Of a DNA stretch of 64,000 nucleotides, positions 19,695 to 30,035 are shown piece by piece. A program made the position numbers and the translations under genes. The notes under the pieces were generated by a model. The model ran no database searches, had not been told where the DNA came from, and saw only the letters and a list, made by a program, of their open reading frames with translations. The stretch spans positions 3,021,501 to 3,085,500 of the forward strand of contig NZ_CP086136.1 in assembly GCF_017565645.3 (NCBI RefSeq), written 5' to 3'. This DNA is from Bradyrhizobium barranii subsp. barranii. GTDB taxonomy: Bacteria; Pseudomonadota; Alphaproteobacteria; Rhizobiales; Xanthobacteraceae. Position 1 is the first letter of the stretch. Every line of letters begins with the position of its first letter.

Positions 19695-21047
19695 ATGAAT
19701 CAGGAACAGCAGAAGCCCGTTCCCGAAGATCATACGTCCGTCAGCAAGGACGAGGAATCGGGCGCACGAGGGTTGCGGCGCGATTTGCAGGATCGGTTGC
19801 AGCCGGCGCACGACGAGCCGGTCAGCGATAGCGCTCCCCATCCCGAAACGCCCCGAGGCTCCAGCCGATGGGTTCGCCGCCTGCTCAAGGTCGGCATCGG
19901 CCTTGCCATCGTCGCCGTCTTCGGATGGCTGCCGCTGAAGGCGGTGCTGCAGACCTCGAGCGTGGAGGCCGTGGTCAACGCCAGGATCGTGACCTTGCGG
20001 TCCCCGATCGACGGCACCGTGAGTGCGAAGCCGCAGGGCTCCGCGCAACTCAGCGTGGTTCACGAGGGCGACGCGATTCTTCATGTCGTCAACGCGCGCG
20101 GCGATCGCGTACGGCTCGATGACCTCCGGCGGCAGATGTCGCGGCTGGAGAACGAGCGCCCGAGCCTGGCCGCCAAGCTCGCGGCCGCCGAGACCGCGCA
20201 ACAGGACCTCGCCCGCCAGGCGGGCCAGTTCCGCGATGGCCGCATCCTTCAGCTCGAGGCGCGCATCGCCGAAATCCAGTCGGCGATCGAGGCCGCGGCC
20301 GCGCGACGGGAGGAGGCCGTGGCCGCCGTCGAGCGGGCCTCTTCACTGATCAAATCGGGCACCGTCTCGACGGTCGAAATGGCCCGCCTGACGCGCGAGC
20401 AGGCGATCGCCCAGCAGACCGAGATCGGTGCCCGCCGCCGGCTCGATGCCGCCAAGGTTGAGCTCACCGCTGTCAGGAGCGGCACCTATCTCGGCGACAG
20501 CTACAACGACCGGCCGAGCTCCGCTCAACGCGAAGAGGAGATGCGACAGCGCGCCAGCGATCTGCGCGCCGATCTGGCACATGCCGATGCCGAGATCGAC
20601 TGGCTGACCCACGAGATCGCCGTCGAGCAGCTGCATTACGTCAACCGGGCGGAAGCCGACATCAAGGCGCCGGTCGCCGGGCGTATCTGGGAGATGATGA
20701 CGTCGCCGGGCGAGGATGTCCGGGCCGGGCAGCCCTTGCTCAAGCTGCTCGATTGCAGCGGCGCCGTGGTCACCGCCAACGTCACCGAAGGCGTCTACAA
20801 CCGCCTCCGGCTCGGCGAGCAGGCGAGCTTCGAGCCGAATGACGGCAGTGCGGCGATCCATGGTGAGATCGTCAATCTCACCGGCGCATCGGGCGCGCCC
20901 GCGAACCTTGCGATCAATCCGGATGCGTTGAACAAAGAACCGTATCGTGTGACGGTCTCGATGCCGGCGCTCGACAGCACGGGCAAGGAATGCGCGGTCG
21001 GCCGCACCGGGCGGGTAGTGTTCAACGGGGACGCGGCAAAGTCATGA
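19695..21047 (+). CDS. HlyD-family membrane fusion protein next to glycan synthase
   Basis: A 450-aa protein with a polar N-terminal 65 residues, one transmembrane helix (LLKVGIGLAIVAVFGWLPL), then a biotinyl/lipoyl-like segment (LRSPIDGTVSAKPQG), a long coiled coil (DDLRRQMSRLENERPSLAAK onward to about residue 300) and the second half of the barrel-sandwich hybrid (ADIKAPVAGRIWEMMTSPGEDV). It probably spans the periplasm for polysaccharide export or synthase support. The ATGA overlap with the downstream glycosyltransferase gene indicates joint function; the pair resembles BgsB-BgsA of Sinorhizobium meliloti. Confidence 0.85.
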   Translation: MNQEQQKPVPEDHTSVSKDEESGARGLRRDLQDRLQPAHDEPVSDSAPHPETPRGSSRWVRRLLKVGIGLAIVAVFGWLPLKAVLQTSSVEAVVNARIVTLRSPIDGTVSAKPQGSAQLSVVHEGDAILHVVNARGDRVRLDDLRRQMSRLENERPSLAAKLAAAETAQQDLARQAGQFRDGRILQLEARIAEIQSAIEAAAARREEAVAAVERASSLIKSGTVSTVEMARLTREQAIAQQTEIGARRRLDAAKVELTAVRSGTYLGDSYNDRPSSAQREEEMRQRASDLRADLAHADAEIDWLTHEIAVEQLHYVNRAEADIKAPVAGRIWEMMTSPGEDVRAGQPLLKLLDCSGAVVTANVTEGVYNRLRLGEQASFEPNDGSAAIHGEIVNLTGASGAPANLAINPDALNKEPYRVTVSMPALDSTGKECAVGRTGRVVFNGDAAKS

Positions 21048-22989
21048 TGGCGGCCTTTGCGCCCGGGCTGGTCGCCTTTGGCGCCTGCCTTGCGATCCTG
21101 CCGCTGCTCCGGCGCGAGCACACGCTGGCCCGCGTCATGATGACCGGCGTGTCGTTCGTGCTGCTGCTCCACTACTTCGTCTGGCGGGTGACCCAGACCT
21201 TGCCGCCTCCGGGCCTCACCGCCGACGCGCTGGTCGGCTTTCCCTTTGTGGTGGCCGAGGCGGCCTCGATGATCGCGGTGTGCCTGTCATTGCTGTTCCT
21301 CTCCAGGACCATCGACCGCTCGCCCGAGGTCAATGCGATCCTTCGCCGATCCAGGGCGTCGACAGATGGGCCGCTCGTCGACGTCTTCATCTGCACCTAC
21401 AATGAGGAGAAGGCGATCCTGGAACGCACCATCATCGGCGCGACGGGACTGAACTATCCCAATTACCGCGTCTGGGTGCTCGACGATGGGCGGCGGCTCT
21501 GGCTGCGCCGGCTCGCCCAGGAGCTCGGCTGCAACTATCTGACCCGTCCGGACAACCGCCACGCCAAGGCCGGCAACATCAATCATGCGCTCCGGCACGT
21601 ATCCACCCTGCCGGAGAGGCCGGAGTTCATCTCGATCCTCGATGCCGACTTCGTCCCGATGCCGGACTTCCTGACCCGGGCGATCAGCCTGATGCAGGAC
21701 GGCAGCGTCGGCGTCGTGCAGACGCCGCAGCACTTCATCAATCCGGATCCGATCCAGACCAACCTCGCCGCGACCGACGTCTGGCCCGACGAGCAGCGCT
21801 TCTTCTTCGATATCCTGATGCCGGCCAAGGATGCGTGGGGCACCGCATCTGCTGCGGCACCTCATCGCTGATCCGCTTCTCCGGCCTGATGCAGATCGGC
21901 GGCTTCCCGACCGATTCGGTGACGGAAGACTATCTCGTCACGCTGCGGCTGAAGGAGAAGGGGCTGCGCACGGTCTATCTCAACGAGCGCCTGACCATCG
22001 GCCTCGCGCCGGAGGGACTGAAGGAATACATCACCCAGCGCGGGAGGTGGTGCCTCGGCTTCATGCAGATCTTCAGAGGCCGCAGCGGGCCGTTCTCGCG
22101 GCAATCCAGGCTCGCCTTCATCGACCGGCTGTCGCTGATCGATGCCTTCATGAGCTGGTCGGCGGTCTACGGCACCAAGGTGTTCGGCCTGGTGGTGCCC
22201 TGGCTCTATCTGCTGTTCGGGATCAAGGCGGTCCATGCCGATCTGTTCGAGCTGCTGAAATATTTCATGCCGTTCTATGTCTGGCACGCCTTCACGATGG
22301 CCTGGATATCGCGTGGCCGCTCGCTTGCGATCATGACCGACGTCTCGCAATACATCGCGGCGCCGGCGGTCCTGAAGGCGGTCGTGACCGGCCTCGCCAA
22401 GCCGCAGGGCCACAAATTCAAGGTGACCGCCAAGGGCGGCGACCGCAACCTCCGCTTCATCGAGTGGCCGCTGCTGCGGCTCTATGGCGGTGCCTTGCTG
22501 ATCACGCTGGTGGGGATCGCCTACGCCTTCATCCTGCACCTGCGAGGCGAAAACATCGCCTATGGCGGGCTGGCGCTGGCCTGGAGCCTGCACAATTGCG
22601 TTGTGCTCGCGATCGTGTGCTTCATCTGCATCGAGCAGCCGCGGCGCCGCAAGGCCGAGCGTTTCGAGCGCGACGAGCCGATCCTGATCCACGAAGGCGC
22701 CGAGCCACGGCTGGTGCGGATGGCCGACATCTCGATCTCGGGCGCGCGCTTCATCGATCCTGCGCCGCCCGCAATCGGCGCCGCGATCAAATGCAATGTC
22801 TACGGCCAGAGCGTGACCGCGACCGTGGTCCGCCGCACCCGCGACGGCTTCGGCGTCCGCTTCGAGGATGCGGTCGCGACCCGGGTCAACGTCGTGCGCG
22901 CCTTCTATGCCGGCGAATATGTCCGCGCCTTCAGCGGCGTGCGCGCCGCGCCGGTCGGCAAGGCCCTGCTGATGCGGTTGTTCGGCTGA
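21044..22989 (+). pseudogene. cellulose-synthase-like glycosyltransferase with PilZ domain, frameshifted
   Basis: Two overlapping frames together give a family 2 glycosyltransferase of about 648 aa. N-terminal membrane helices are followed by the catalytic core: VFICTYNEEKAILE, WVLDDGRR, LDADFVPMPDFL, then after the break TEDYLVTLRL and QRGRWCLGF. More membrane helices and a PilZ-like domain (RRRKAERFERDEPI, DISISGARF) follow, predicting c-di-GMP control. The frame breaks at the GGGG run at about 21838: one more G restores AWGHRICCGTSS. This is either a real null mutation or a homopolymer sequencing error. Likely product is a beta-glucan, as for BgsA or BcsA. Confidence 0.85.
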
Positions 22990-23019
22990 CGACGAGCGGC
23001 GACAAGCCTGAGTGGCGGC

Positions 23020-23223
23020 GCAGTCTCTCACCGTCATGCAGTCTCTCACCGTCATCCCCGCGCAAAGGCTCCGCCTTTGTCGCTGGAGGAGCGCGCTCTT
23101 GCGCGCGTCTCGAAGGATGCACGGCCCGGATATGTCCGCGGGTTGGGTTCTCACGCGGCGCGAGCCTGGCCATCGATCCTTCGAGACGACCGCCGTGCGG
23201 CCTCCTCAGGATGACGGGTCTTG
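23020..23223. repeat. short tandem duplication plus dispersed intergenic repeat
   Basis: An 18-bp unit (GCAGTCTCTCACCGTCAT) occurs twice in tandem at 23020-23055. It is followed by segments such as CGTCTCGAAGGATG and CATCCTTCGAGACG-like ATCCTTCGAGACGACCG with CCTCAGGATGACGG. These are the pieces of a palindromic intergenic repeat common in Bradyrhizobium genomes. No gene is present between 22990 and 23239. Confidence 0.6.
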
Positions 23224-23239
23224 CATGCTCCGCTTTAAC

Positions 23240-23827
23240 CTACGCCGCCGGCTTCGCGGCCTGGTCCTCGCTCGCGGGCAGATGCAGCAGCGCGCTCTTG
23301 ATCGCGGCCTGCCGGGTCGGCGCCGTGATCTGGGCGCCGAGCAGGTCGGTGACATAGAACACGTCGCGGGCGCGTTCGCCGAAGGTCGCGACATGGGCCG
23401 AGGCGATGTTGAGGTTGAGCTTCGAGATCGCGGTGGTGAGCTGATAGAGCAGGTCGGGGCGGTCGAGGCCGGAGACCTCCATCACGGTGTAGCGGTCGGA
23501 CCACTGGTTACTGATGGTCACGTCGGGCTCGACGATGAACGGCCGCGCCTTGCTGCGCACCGCGCGCTTCGCAACCGCCTCGGGCAGCCGCAGCTTGCCT
23601 TCCAGCACCTGCTCGATCATCTCGCCGATCCGCGTCGCGCGGCGGCCTTCGTCATCGTCGCGATCGTATTCGCGCGAGATCGAGATGGTGTCGAGCGCGC
23701 GGCCGTCGGTCGTGGTGTAGATCTGCGCTTCGACGATGTTGGCGCCGGCCGAAGCGCAGGCGCCGGCGATGATCGACAACAGCCCGGGATGGTCGGTTGC
23801 CAGAATCGTCAGCTCGGTGACGGCGCG
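23240..23827 (-). pseudogene. glnD: 3' fragment of glnD (PII uridylyltransferase), C-terminal ACT domains only
   Basis: About 195 residues match the C-terminus of GlnD: a first ACT domain RAVTELTILATDHPGLLSII to ALDTISISREYDRDDDEGRR, and a second ACT domain SDRYTVMEVSGLDRPDLLYQ to DVFYVTDLLGAQI. Full GlnD is over 900 aa with nucleotidyltransferase and HD domains, all absent here. Sequence upstream of the RAVTEL position (above 23827) no longer matches. It is probably a truncated duplicate left by rearrangement; a functional glnD is expected elsewhere. The fragment keeps the ligand-sensing ACT domains, so a regulatory remnant is conceivable but unsupported. Confidence 0.85.
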
Positions 23828-24100
23828 GATAGGACAGCGTATCGATTGCGGATCGTGCGTTCGTGGCGATGGCCTCATGGTCGCCACGCCTCATAGCTTC
23901 GCAGGCGACGGTTATTCCGAAGCACTCGGTCGCGGGAACGGGGACCACGGACTTTCAGGGACATTTCCTCAGGGGCCGCGGCGGAACTTCTGTGGTCGAC
24001 GGCTCGTTGTGGTCGCGCGGAGCCTCCCGCTTGCGCCCTTCAGTGGGCCTCGGCCGACCTCCAGCCACAGGCGGGAAAGGTCAACAGTCCCATCACGACT
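23828..24100. other. gap between glnD fragment and htpG promoter
   Basis: About 270 bp with only short unconvincing frames. The join at the glnD fragment breakpoint lies at its left end. Nothing recognisable is seen. Confidence 0.35.
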
Positions 24101-24131
24101 CTTGATCCATCGTATTTCTGCGCTATATCCG
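24101..24131 (+). promoter_or_regulatory. RpoH-type heat-shock promoter of htpG
   Basis: CTTG (24101-24104), 17 bp, then GCTATATCCG (24122-24131) agree with the alphaproteobacterial sigma-32 consensus CTTG-N17/18-CYTATNTNNG in all but one defined position. It sits 35 bp before the htpG start, consistent with heat induction of this chaperone. Confidence 0.7.
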
Positions 24132-24165
24132 GGTTCCCCTTACCCAATTGTGATCCGGTGAATGC

Positions 24166-26043
24166 ATGACGACGTCAGATACGGCTGTGCATACGCAGCC
24201 CTTTCAAGCCGAGGTGTCCGAGCTGTTGCACCTAATGGTGCACTCCGTCTATTCGGAGACCGACATCTTCCTGCGCGAGCTTCTTTCGAACGCGTCGGAT
24301 GCCTGCGACAGGCTCCGCTATGAGGCTATCGCGATCCCTTCATTACTTGGCGAGGGCGAGGCGCTGAAGGTCCGTATCATTCCGAATAAGCCGGCGAATA
24401 CGCTGACGATCGCCGACAACGGCGTCGGCATGGAGCGGCAGGAGCTGGTCGACCATCTCGGCACCATTGCCCGCTCCGGCACCAAGGCGTTCGTGTCGAA
24501 GCTGAAGGAGGCCAAGGACGGCCTAGGCCTGATCGGTCAGTTCGGTGTTGGCTTCTATTCTGCCTTCATGGTCGCCGAGAAGATCGTCGTGATCAGCCGC
24601 CGCGCCGGCGAGAGTGACGTCTGGACCTGGACGTCCTCCGGCGGCTCCGGATTCGAGATCGCCCGCGCCAGCGACGAGGACGCAGCGCGCGTGGCGCGCG
24701 GCACCGAGATCGTCCTGCACCTGAAGGACGACGCGAAGAAGTATCTCGAGACCTACGAGATCGAGCGCATCGTCGGTGCCTATTCCGACAACATCCTGTT
24801 TCCCATTGAGCTCGTGCCCGGTGAGGGCGAGCCGCGCCAGATCAATTCGGCAAGCGCGCTGTGGCAGCGCTCGAAATCCGAGCTGACGGCAGACGACTAC
24901 AAAAAGGCCTATCAGCAGATCGCTTCCGCCTTCGGCGATCCCGCGATCACGCTGCACTACCGCGCCGAGGGCCGCCACTCCTACGCCGTGCTGCTGTTCG
25001 CACCGTCGACGAAGCCGTTCGACCTGTTCGAGCCGAATCGCAAGGGCCGCGTCAAACTCTACGTCCGCCGCGTCTTCATCACCGATGATGCCGATCTGCT
25101 GCCGGGTTACCTCCGCTTCATCCGGGGCGTCGTCGACAGCGAGGATCTCCCGCTCAACATCTCCCGCGAGATGCTCCAGAACAATCCGCAGCTCGCGCAG
25201 ATCCGCAAAGCCGTGGCGACCCGCGTCGTGTCCGAGCTCGAAAGCCTCAACGAGAAGGACCCGGAGAATTTTGCCAAGATCTGGGATGCTTTTGGCGCGG
25301 TGCTGAAAGAAGGCATCTACGAGGATTTCGAGCGTCGCGAAAAGCTGCTGGCGCTGTCGCGCTTCACCACCACCTCAGGCGAGAAGCGCTCGCTCAAGCA
25401 GATTATCGCCGATTTCAAGCCGAACCAGACCGAGATCTATTATCTCGTCGGTGACAGCATCGAGCGACTGAAATCCAATCCGCGGCTGGAGGCCGCCACC
25501 GCGCGCGGCATCGAGGTGCTGTTGCTGTCCGATCCCGTCGACGCGTTCTGGACCTCGATGCCGTCGGAGTTCGAGGGCAAGCCGCTGAGGTCCTTGAGCC
25601 AGGGCGATCTCAACCTCGACCTGATTCCGCGCACTGACGAGGTCGACGAAGCGAAGCAGGACGAGCCGGCCGCCGATGAAGCGGCCACCATCGCCTTGAT
25701 CAAGGCCGCGCTCGGCGAGCGCGTCAGCGACGTCAAGGCTTCCACGCGCCTCACGAGCTCCGCCTCCTGCCTCGTCGCAGGCACTGACGGCCCGAGTCGC
25801 GAGCTGGAGCGCATTCTGTCGCAGCAGAACCGCGGCATGCGCACCAAGCCGATCCTCGAGATCAACCTGCGCCATCCGATGGTGGCAGCGATTACCAGGG
25901 CAGAGGCCGGCTCCAAGGCCGTCGACGACCTCAGCCTGCTTCTGCTCGAACAGGCGCAGATCCTGGACGGCGAATTGCCGGAGCACGCGGCGGCCTTTGC
26001 AGCAAGGCTGAACCGGCTGGTGCTGCAGGGGCTCGGTAGGTAG
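24166..26043 (+). CDS. htpG: molecular chaperone HtpG (bacterial Hsp90)
   Basis: A 625-aa cytosolic ATP-dependent chaperone. The N-terminal GHKL ATPase shows [24 protein letters not shown], and [18 protein letters not shown] (lid and ATP-binding motifs). The middle domain has VRRVFITDD and [11 protein letters not shown], and the C-terminal dimerisation domain is complete. Full family length, no frame damage, in contrast to its IS-rich neighbourhood. It has its own promoter and no co-directional partner. Confidence 0.97.
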   Translation: MTTSDTAVHTQPFQAEVSELLHLMVHSVYSETDIFLRELLSNASDACDRLRYEAIAIPSLLGEGEALKVRIIPNKPANTLTIADNGVGMERQELVDHLGTIARSGTKAFVSKLKEAKDGLGLIGQFGVGFYSAFMVAEKIVVISRRAGESDVWTWTSSGGSGFEIARASDEDAARVARGTEIVLHLKDDAKKYLETYEIERIVGAYSDNILFPIELVPGEGEPRQINSASALWQRSKSELTADDYKKAYQQIASAFGDPAITLHYRAEGRHSYAVLLFAPSTKPFDLFEPNRKGRVKLYVRRVFITDDADLLPGYLRFIRGVVDSEDLPLNISREMLQNNPQLAQIRKAVATRVVSELESLNEKDPENFAKIWDAFGAVLKEGIYEDFERREKLLALSRFTTTSGEKRSLKQIIADFKPNQTEIYYLVGDSIERLKSNPRLEAATARGIEVLLLSDPVDAFWTSMPSEFEGKPLRSLSQGDLNLDLIPRTDEVDEAKQDEPAADEAATIALIKAALGERVSDVKASTRLTSSASCLVAGTDGPSRELERILSQQNRGMRTKPILEINLRHPMVAAITRAEAGSKAVDDLSLLLLEQAQILDGELPEHAAAFAARLNRLVLQGLGR

Positions 26044-26209
26044 CCCAGACACGTGCCTCCGGGTGGATAGTGATTTGCCGCTGCGCATTTCCTCCAGATG
26101 GAGTTAGAGTCCGGCCGAAGATGTAGCGCTAGGTCGTGTGGACTCGAGGGATTCCCTTTTAGGAGCAAATCAGATTCAAAGCTGCTTTTGGGAGGCAGTC
26201 TTGGGTGTG

Positions 26210-26670
26210 ATGGAGCGGTTGGTTTTGAGCGATGCGGCGTGGGAGCGGATGGCGCCGCTGATCATCGGCCGGCCTGACCAGAAGGGCTCAACGGGACGCG
26301 ACAACCGGATGTTTGTGGAGGGCGTACTTTGGATCGTGCGCACAGGCTCGCCCTGGCGTGACCTTCCGGAGGCGTTCGGCGACTGGAACAGCGTGTTCCG
26401 ACGCTTTAGCCGGTGGAGCATCAAGGGAGTTTGGGCACGGATTTTCGAGGCGATGTCGGACGATCCGGACTTCGAATATCTGATCGTCGACTCCACCATC
26501 GTCCGGGCGCATCAGCACGCCGCCGGAGCGAAAAAAGGGGGTCTGAAGATCAAGCGCTCGGCCGCTCGCGCGGCGGCCTGAGCACCAAGATACATCTGGC
26601 CGTCCGAGGCCTGGGATGCCCGGTGCGGTTCACGCTGACCGCAGGCCAGAAGGGCGACGCGCCGCAAGCT
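26210..26670 (+). pseudogene. IS5-family transposase, truncated
   Basis: Starts MERLVLSDAAWERMAPLI with RTGSPWRDLPEAFGDWNSVFRRFSRW and the first catalytic Asp in LIVDSTIVRAHQHAAG, as in IS5/IS427-group elements. An A6G5 run at about 26532-26542 separates it from the second frame (LGRSRGGLSTKIHLAV), probably a programmed -1 frameshift rather than damage. The second half ends abruptly after AGQKGDAPQ where the IS21 element begins, so the remaining catalytic residues are lost. Confidence 0.85.
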
Positions 26671-26763
26671 GTGTTTCGGCATGGAATAAGGACCCCGTTT
26701 TCGGGGTGATCGGCATCCAATCGGGACCCCGGGATAAGGGTCCACAGTGGCTTCCATCGAGTC

Positions 26764-28308
26764 ATGGAAGCCGAGGTTGGGATGCTGGTGGTGGAGACGA
26801 TTGGTAAGATCCGTCGCGCCTACTTTGTTGATGGTCGTCCGATCAAGGCGATCTGCCGAGAACTTGGCGTATCGCGGAAGGTGGTTCGCAAGGTCATTCG
26901 TTCTCAAGCGACGGAGTTCCGGTACGAGCGCGAGACGCAGCCGCTCCCGAAGATGGGTGCCTGGAGTGCCGAGCTTGATCGGTTGCTGGCAGGGAATGAG
27001 AGCAAGGCGGCGCGGGAACGGCTGACGCTGATCCGGCTATTCGAGGAGCTTCGCGGCCTGGGTTATGCCGGCGGCTATGATGCGGTTCGTCGATACGCAC
27101 GACGGTGGAGCAAGGAACGCGGCACCTCGACAGCGTCGGCTTATGTGCCGCTGAGCTTTGCACCCGGCGAAGCCTACCAGTTCGACTGGAGCCACGAGGT
27201 CGTCCTGCTGAGCGGCACCACGGTGATGGTGAAGGCTGCTCATGTCCGGTGTAGAAGTTTTCATTTAATCTGACAGAATGGTTTTGGACCGGTGGGAATG
27301 GAGCTGCGGGGCGAGCGGGAGACGCAGGAGATGGTGTTCGACGCCCACGACCGAGCGTTCGCGCTGTTCAAGGGCACCTGCAGCCGCGGCATCTACGACA
27401 ACATGAAGACCGCGGTGGAGACGATCTTCGTCGGTAAAGGGCGTCTCTACAATCGCCGGTTCTTGCAGATGTGCAGCCACTATCTGGTCGATCCAGTCGC
27501 CTGCACGCCAGCGTCGGGCTGGGAGAAGGGGCAGGTCGAGAACCAGGTCGGGCTGGTCAGGGAACGCTTCTTCACGCCGCGGCTGCGGTTCAAAAACCTC
27601 GACGAGTTAAACGCCTGGCTGCTCGACAAATGCATCGGCTACGCCAAGGCTCATCGTCATCCGGAGCTGGTCGATCAGACGATCTGGGACGTGTTCGAAG
27701 TCGAACGCCCTAGGCTCGTTCCCTATGCAGGCCGCTTCGACGGCTTCCATGCGGTGACGGCGTCGGTCTCGAAGACCTGCCTGGTGCGCTTCGACAACAA
27801 CAAGTACTCGGTCGCAGCCAGCGCAGTCGGACGACCGGTCGAGGTTCAAGCCTATGCCGATCGCATCGTGATCCGTCAGGATGGACGCATCGTTGCCGAG
27901 CACCTGCGATCCTTTGGCCGCGGCGATACCGTCTACGACCCTTGGCACTATGTGCCGGTGCTTGCCCGCAAACCGGGCGCCTTGCGCAACGGTGCTCCCT
28001 TCAAAGATTGGGTGCTGCCGGCAGCGATCGAGCGGATCCGGCGCAGGCTCGCAAGCACTGACGACGGTAACCGGCAGATGGTCAACATCCTCAACGCGGT
28101 GCTGACTGACGGTCTGCCCGCGGTGGAAGCAGCCTGCGCTGAAGCGCTCAGTCACAGCGTCCATTCCGCCGATGTCGTGCTCAATATCCTGGCCCGTCAA
28201 CGTGAACCGGCCCCGCCGGCCAACATCATGACGCCAGCCGCACTGACGCTCCGTCACGCACCAATCGCCGATTGTGCCCGCTACGACAACCTCCGGAGGA
28301 CCAACTGA
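26764..28308 (+). pseudogene. istA: IstA transposase of IS21 element, interrupted
   Basis: The N-terminal part (MLVVETIGKIRRAYFVDGRP to FDWSHEVVLLSGTTVMVKAAHV) carries the helix-turn-helix and first catalytic Asp. The frame then breaks at 27249. The family sequence resumes at RETQEMVFDAHDRAFALFKG (about 27318) and continues to 28308 with the catalytic-Glu region GWEKGQVENQVGLVRERFF. About 60 bp of unrelated A/T-richer sequence replaces the dozen expected residues in between. This is an insertion-deletion scar, not a single-base error. Confidence 0.85.
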
Positions 28309-28335
28309 TGGAACGAACCCAAATACTTCGATCTC

Positions 28336-29078
28336 ATGAGCGAACTCAAGCTACGGCATGAAGGCTGCCTTCGACGAGATCATGGCGACTGCCGTCAAGC
28401 GCCAGCACGAACCTCAGCGCATTGTCGGCGACCTGCTCAACGCCGAGATCAACGAGAAGCAAGTCAGGTCGATCAAATACCAGCTCACTATTGCCAAGCT
28501 GCCGCTTGCCAAGGACATCGCCGACTTCCAGTTCGACGGTACGCCAATCAATCAGACTCTCGTCAATGATCTCGCTGGCGGCGGCTTCATCGCCCAACAA
28601 CGTAACGTCGTTTTGGTTGGCGGCACCGGCACAGGCAAGACCCACCTGGCCATTGCCATCGTCAGAAGCTGCATCCGCGATGGCGCTAGAGGACGCTTCT
28701 ACAACGTCGTCGACCTCGTCAACCGGCTCGAGACCGAAACCCGCAACGGTCGGCAGGGACGTCTCGCCGAGCATCTGACCCGCATGGACTTCATCGTTCT
28801 CGACGAGCTGGGCTATCTGCCGTTCGCGCAATCCGGCGGTCAGCTCCTGTTCCATCTCATCAGTCGGCTCTACGAGCGCACCTCCGTCATTGTCACCACA
28901 AATCTTGCGTTCGGCGAATGGCCGAACGTGTTCGGCGATGCCAAAATGACCACCGCGCTACTCGACCGATTGACCCATCACTGCGGACATCGTCGAGACC
29001 GGCAACGACAGCTGGCGATTCAAAAGCCGCGACGATGTTCAAACAACCCGCGCTCGCGCCGTCTCCGCAACCGCGACC
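28336..29078 (+). pseudogene. istB: IstB helper ATPase of IS21 element, frameshifted
   Basis: A DnaC-like AAA+ ATPase with Walker [16 protein letters not shown] and Walker [14 protein letters not shown]. The start MSELKL is separated from KAAFDEIMA by a small deletion near 28354, and an extra base near 28992 (CTGCGGACATC) shifts the frame after LLDRLTHHC. The tail then runs into the IS6 element. IstB assists IstA in target-site choice; this copy should be inactive. Confidence 0.85.
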
Positions 29079-29903
29079 GGCATCATCAACTTAATCGACC
29101 GCCGAGCCGAAGGAGGCGATTCTCAAAGGTTCGAGATTCGGCGATAGCGCTTGTCGTGGAGATTTCGCGCCAAGTCGCAAAGGCTCGCTCGCGCGAAGCA
29201 CGACGGAAGTCGGCAGTGACAGCTCCGGGATAGGGGATGTGGAAAAGGTTCGCGACCTGATCGTGAACTGACAGAAACCGTTGAGCCTGACGGGACGATT
29301 TGAAACGCTTCATGATCCGCTCGTGTCGCCGCGTCGGCTGATGAGAATTCTCGGCCCGATTGTTGAGAGCTTTGTGCTGGCGATGTTCGACGTGAAAGCC
29401 CATCTTCGCCCTCGCAGCGCCGTACGAACGGAGCTTGTGCGTGATCATCACGCGCGGCGGCGTGCCGGCGGATTTCAAGAGCTTCTTCATGAGCCGCTGG
29501 GCAGCGCGCGAGTCTCTTCGGCGCTGGATCAAGACGTCGAGAACGAAGCCATTCTGGTCGACAGCGCGCCAGAGCCAATGTTGTACGCCCGCGATCGAGA
29601 TAACGACTTCGTCCAGATGCCATTTGTCACCGCGAGCGGGTGCGCGCTGGCGGATCCGATCGGAGAACGGCTTGCCGAATTTCCGTCCCCACTGGCGCAC
29701 GGTTTCATAGGTCACGCCAATGCCACGCGCCGCCAGCATTTCCTCGACCATGCGCAAGCTTAAGGGAACCCGGAAATACAACCAAACGGCATAGCTGATC
29801 ACTTCCGGCGGGAAGCGATGGCGGCGATAAAGAGGGTCCTTGGCAGTCCGCAGGCCGCTCGTCTACCCCCTCCGCCGCTCCAATTCGTTAACTTGACGGT
29901 ACC
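29079..29903 (-). mobile_element. IS6-family insertion sequence, copy A (825 bp)
   Basis: Ends are GGCATCATCAACTTAATCGA at 29079 and, as complement, GGTACCGTCAAGTTAACGAA ending at 29903; 13 of 20 positions agree as terminal inverted repeats. It separates the istB tail from an IS3-family orfB fragment. No 8-bp target duplication is seen, suggesting that it arose by deletion or recombination rather than simple insertion. Confidence 0.85.
29086..29802 (-). CDS. IS6-family transposase with mutated second catalytic Asp (copy A)
   Basis: A DDE transposase of 238 aa or slightly more. The first Asp ([12 protein letters not shown]) and the Glu ([13 protein letters not shown]) are present, but the second catalytic Asp is His: ITHKLRSYG here against ITDKLRSYG in the copy at 52336-53052. 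It is therefore predicted to be catalytically dead. The start is uncertain: copy B has MPIARDPLYRRH, whereas here the equivalent ATG is CTG. Confidence 0.85.
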   Translation of the reverse strand: MISYAVWLYFRVPLSLRMVEEMLAARGIGVTYETVRQWGRKFGKPFSDRIRQRAPARGDKWHLDEVVISIAGVQHWLWRAVDQNGFVLDVLIQRRRDSRAAQRLMKKLLKSAGTPPRVMITHKLRSYGAARAKMGFHVEHRQHKALNNRAENSHQPTRRHERIMKRFKSSRQAQRFLSVHDQVANLFHIPYPGAVTADFRRASRERAFATWREISTTSAIAESRTFENRLLRLGGRLS

Positions 29904-30035
29904 GTCCGGTCGCCTGCTGCGGTAGCGCACCGATGTGCGGTCTGCCTCCAGGACTTTGCACGCCCGCCGTTCGCTCACCTCGAAGGTGGTCCGCAGATGA
30001 GCGACGGCCTGTCGCCTCGCGGCGGGCGTCACCAT
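29904..30035 (-). pseudogene. IS3-family (IS407-like) OrfB fragment
   Basis: Only the first 43 or so residues remain (MVTPAARRQAVAHLRTTFEV to RTSVRYRSRRPD), cut off by IS6 copy A. The A7 run at the start (AAAAAAATGG) overlapping the end of orfA is the usual -1 slippery site of this group. Confidence 0.8.

Larger units (their letters stand above)
26671..29078 (+). mobile_element. IS21-family element, degenerate, right end lost
   Basis: The left part (TGTGTTTCGGCATGG followed by AAGGACCCCG and GGGACCCCGGG blocks) looks like an IS21-family terminus with internal repeats. It inserted into an IS5 transposase gene. It carries istA and istB, both broken. The right end is replaced by an IS6 element that starts at 29079 within the istB tail. 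The exact left boundary is uncertain by a few bases. Confidence 0.75.

Noticed and set aside
26532..26542. IS5 A6G5 run as a damaging mutation
   Set aside because: This run is a plausible programmed -1 slippery site in the IS5/IS427 group; truncation after 26670 is the real defect.
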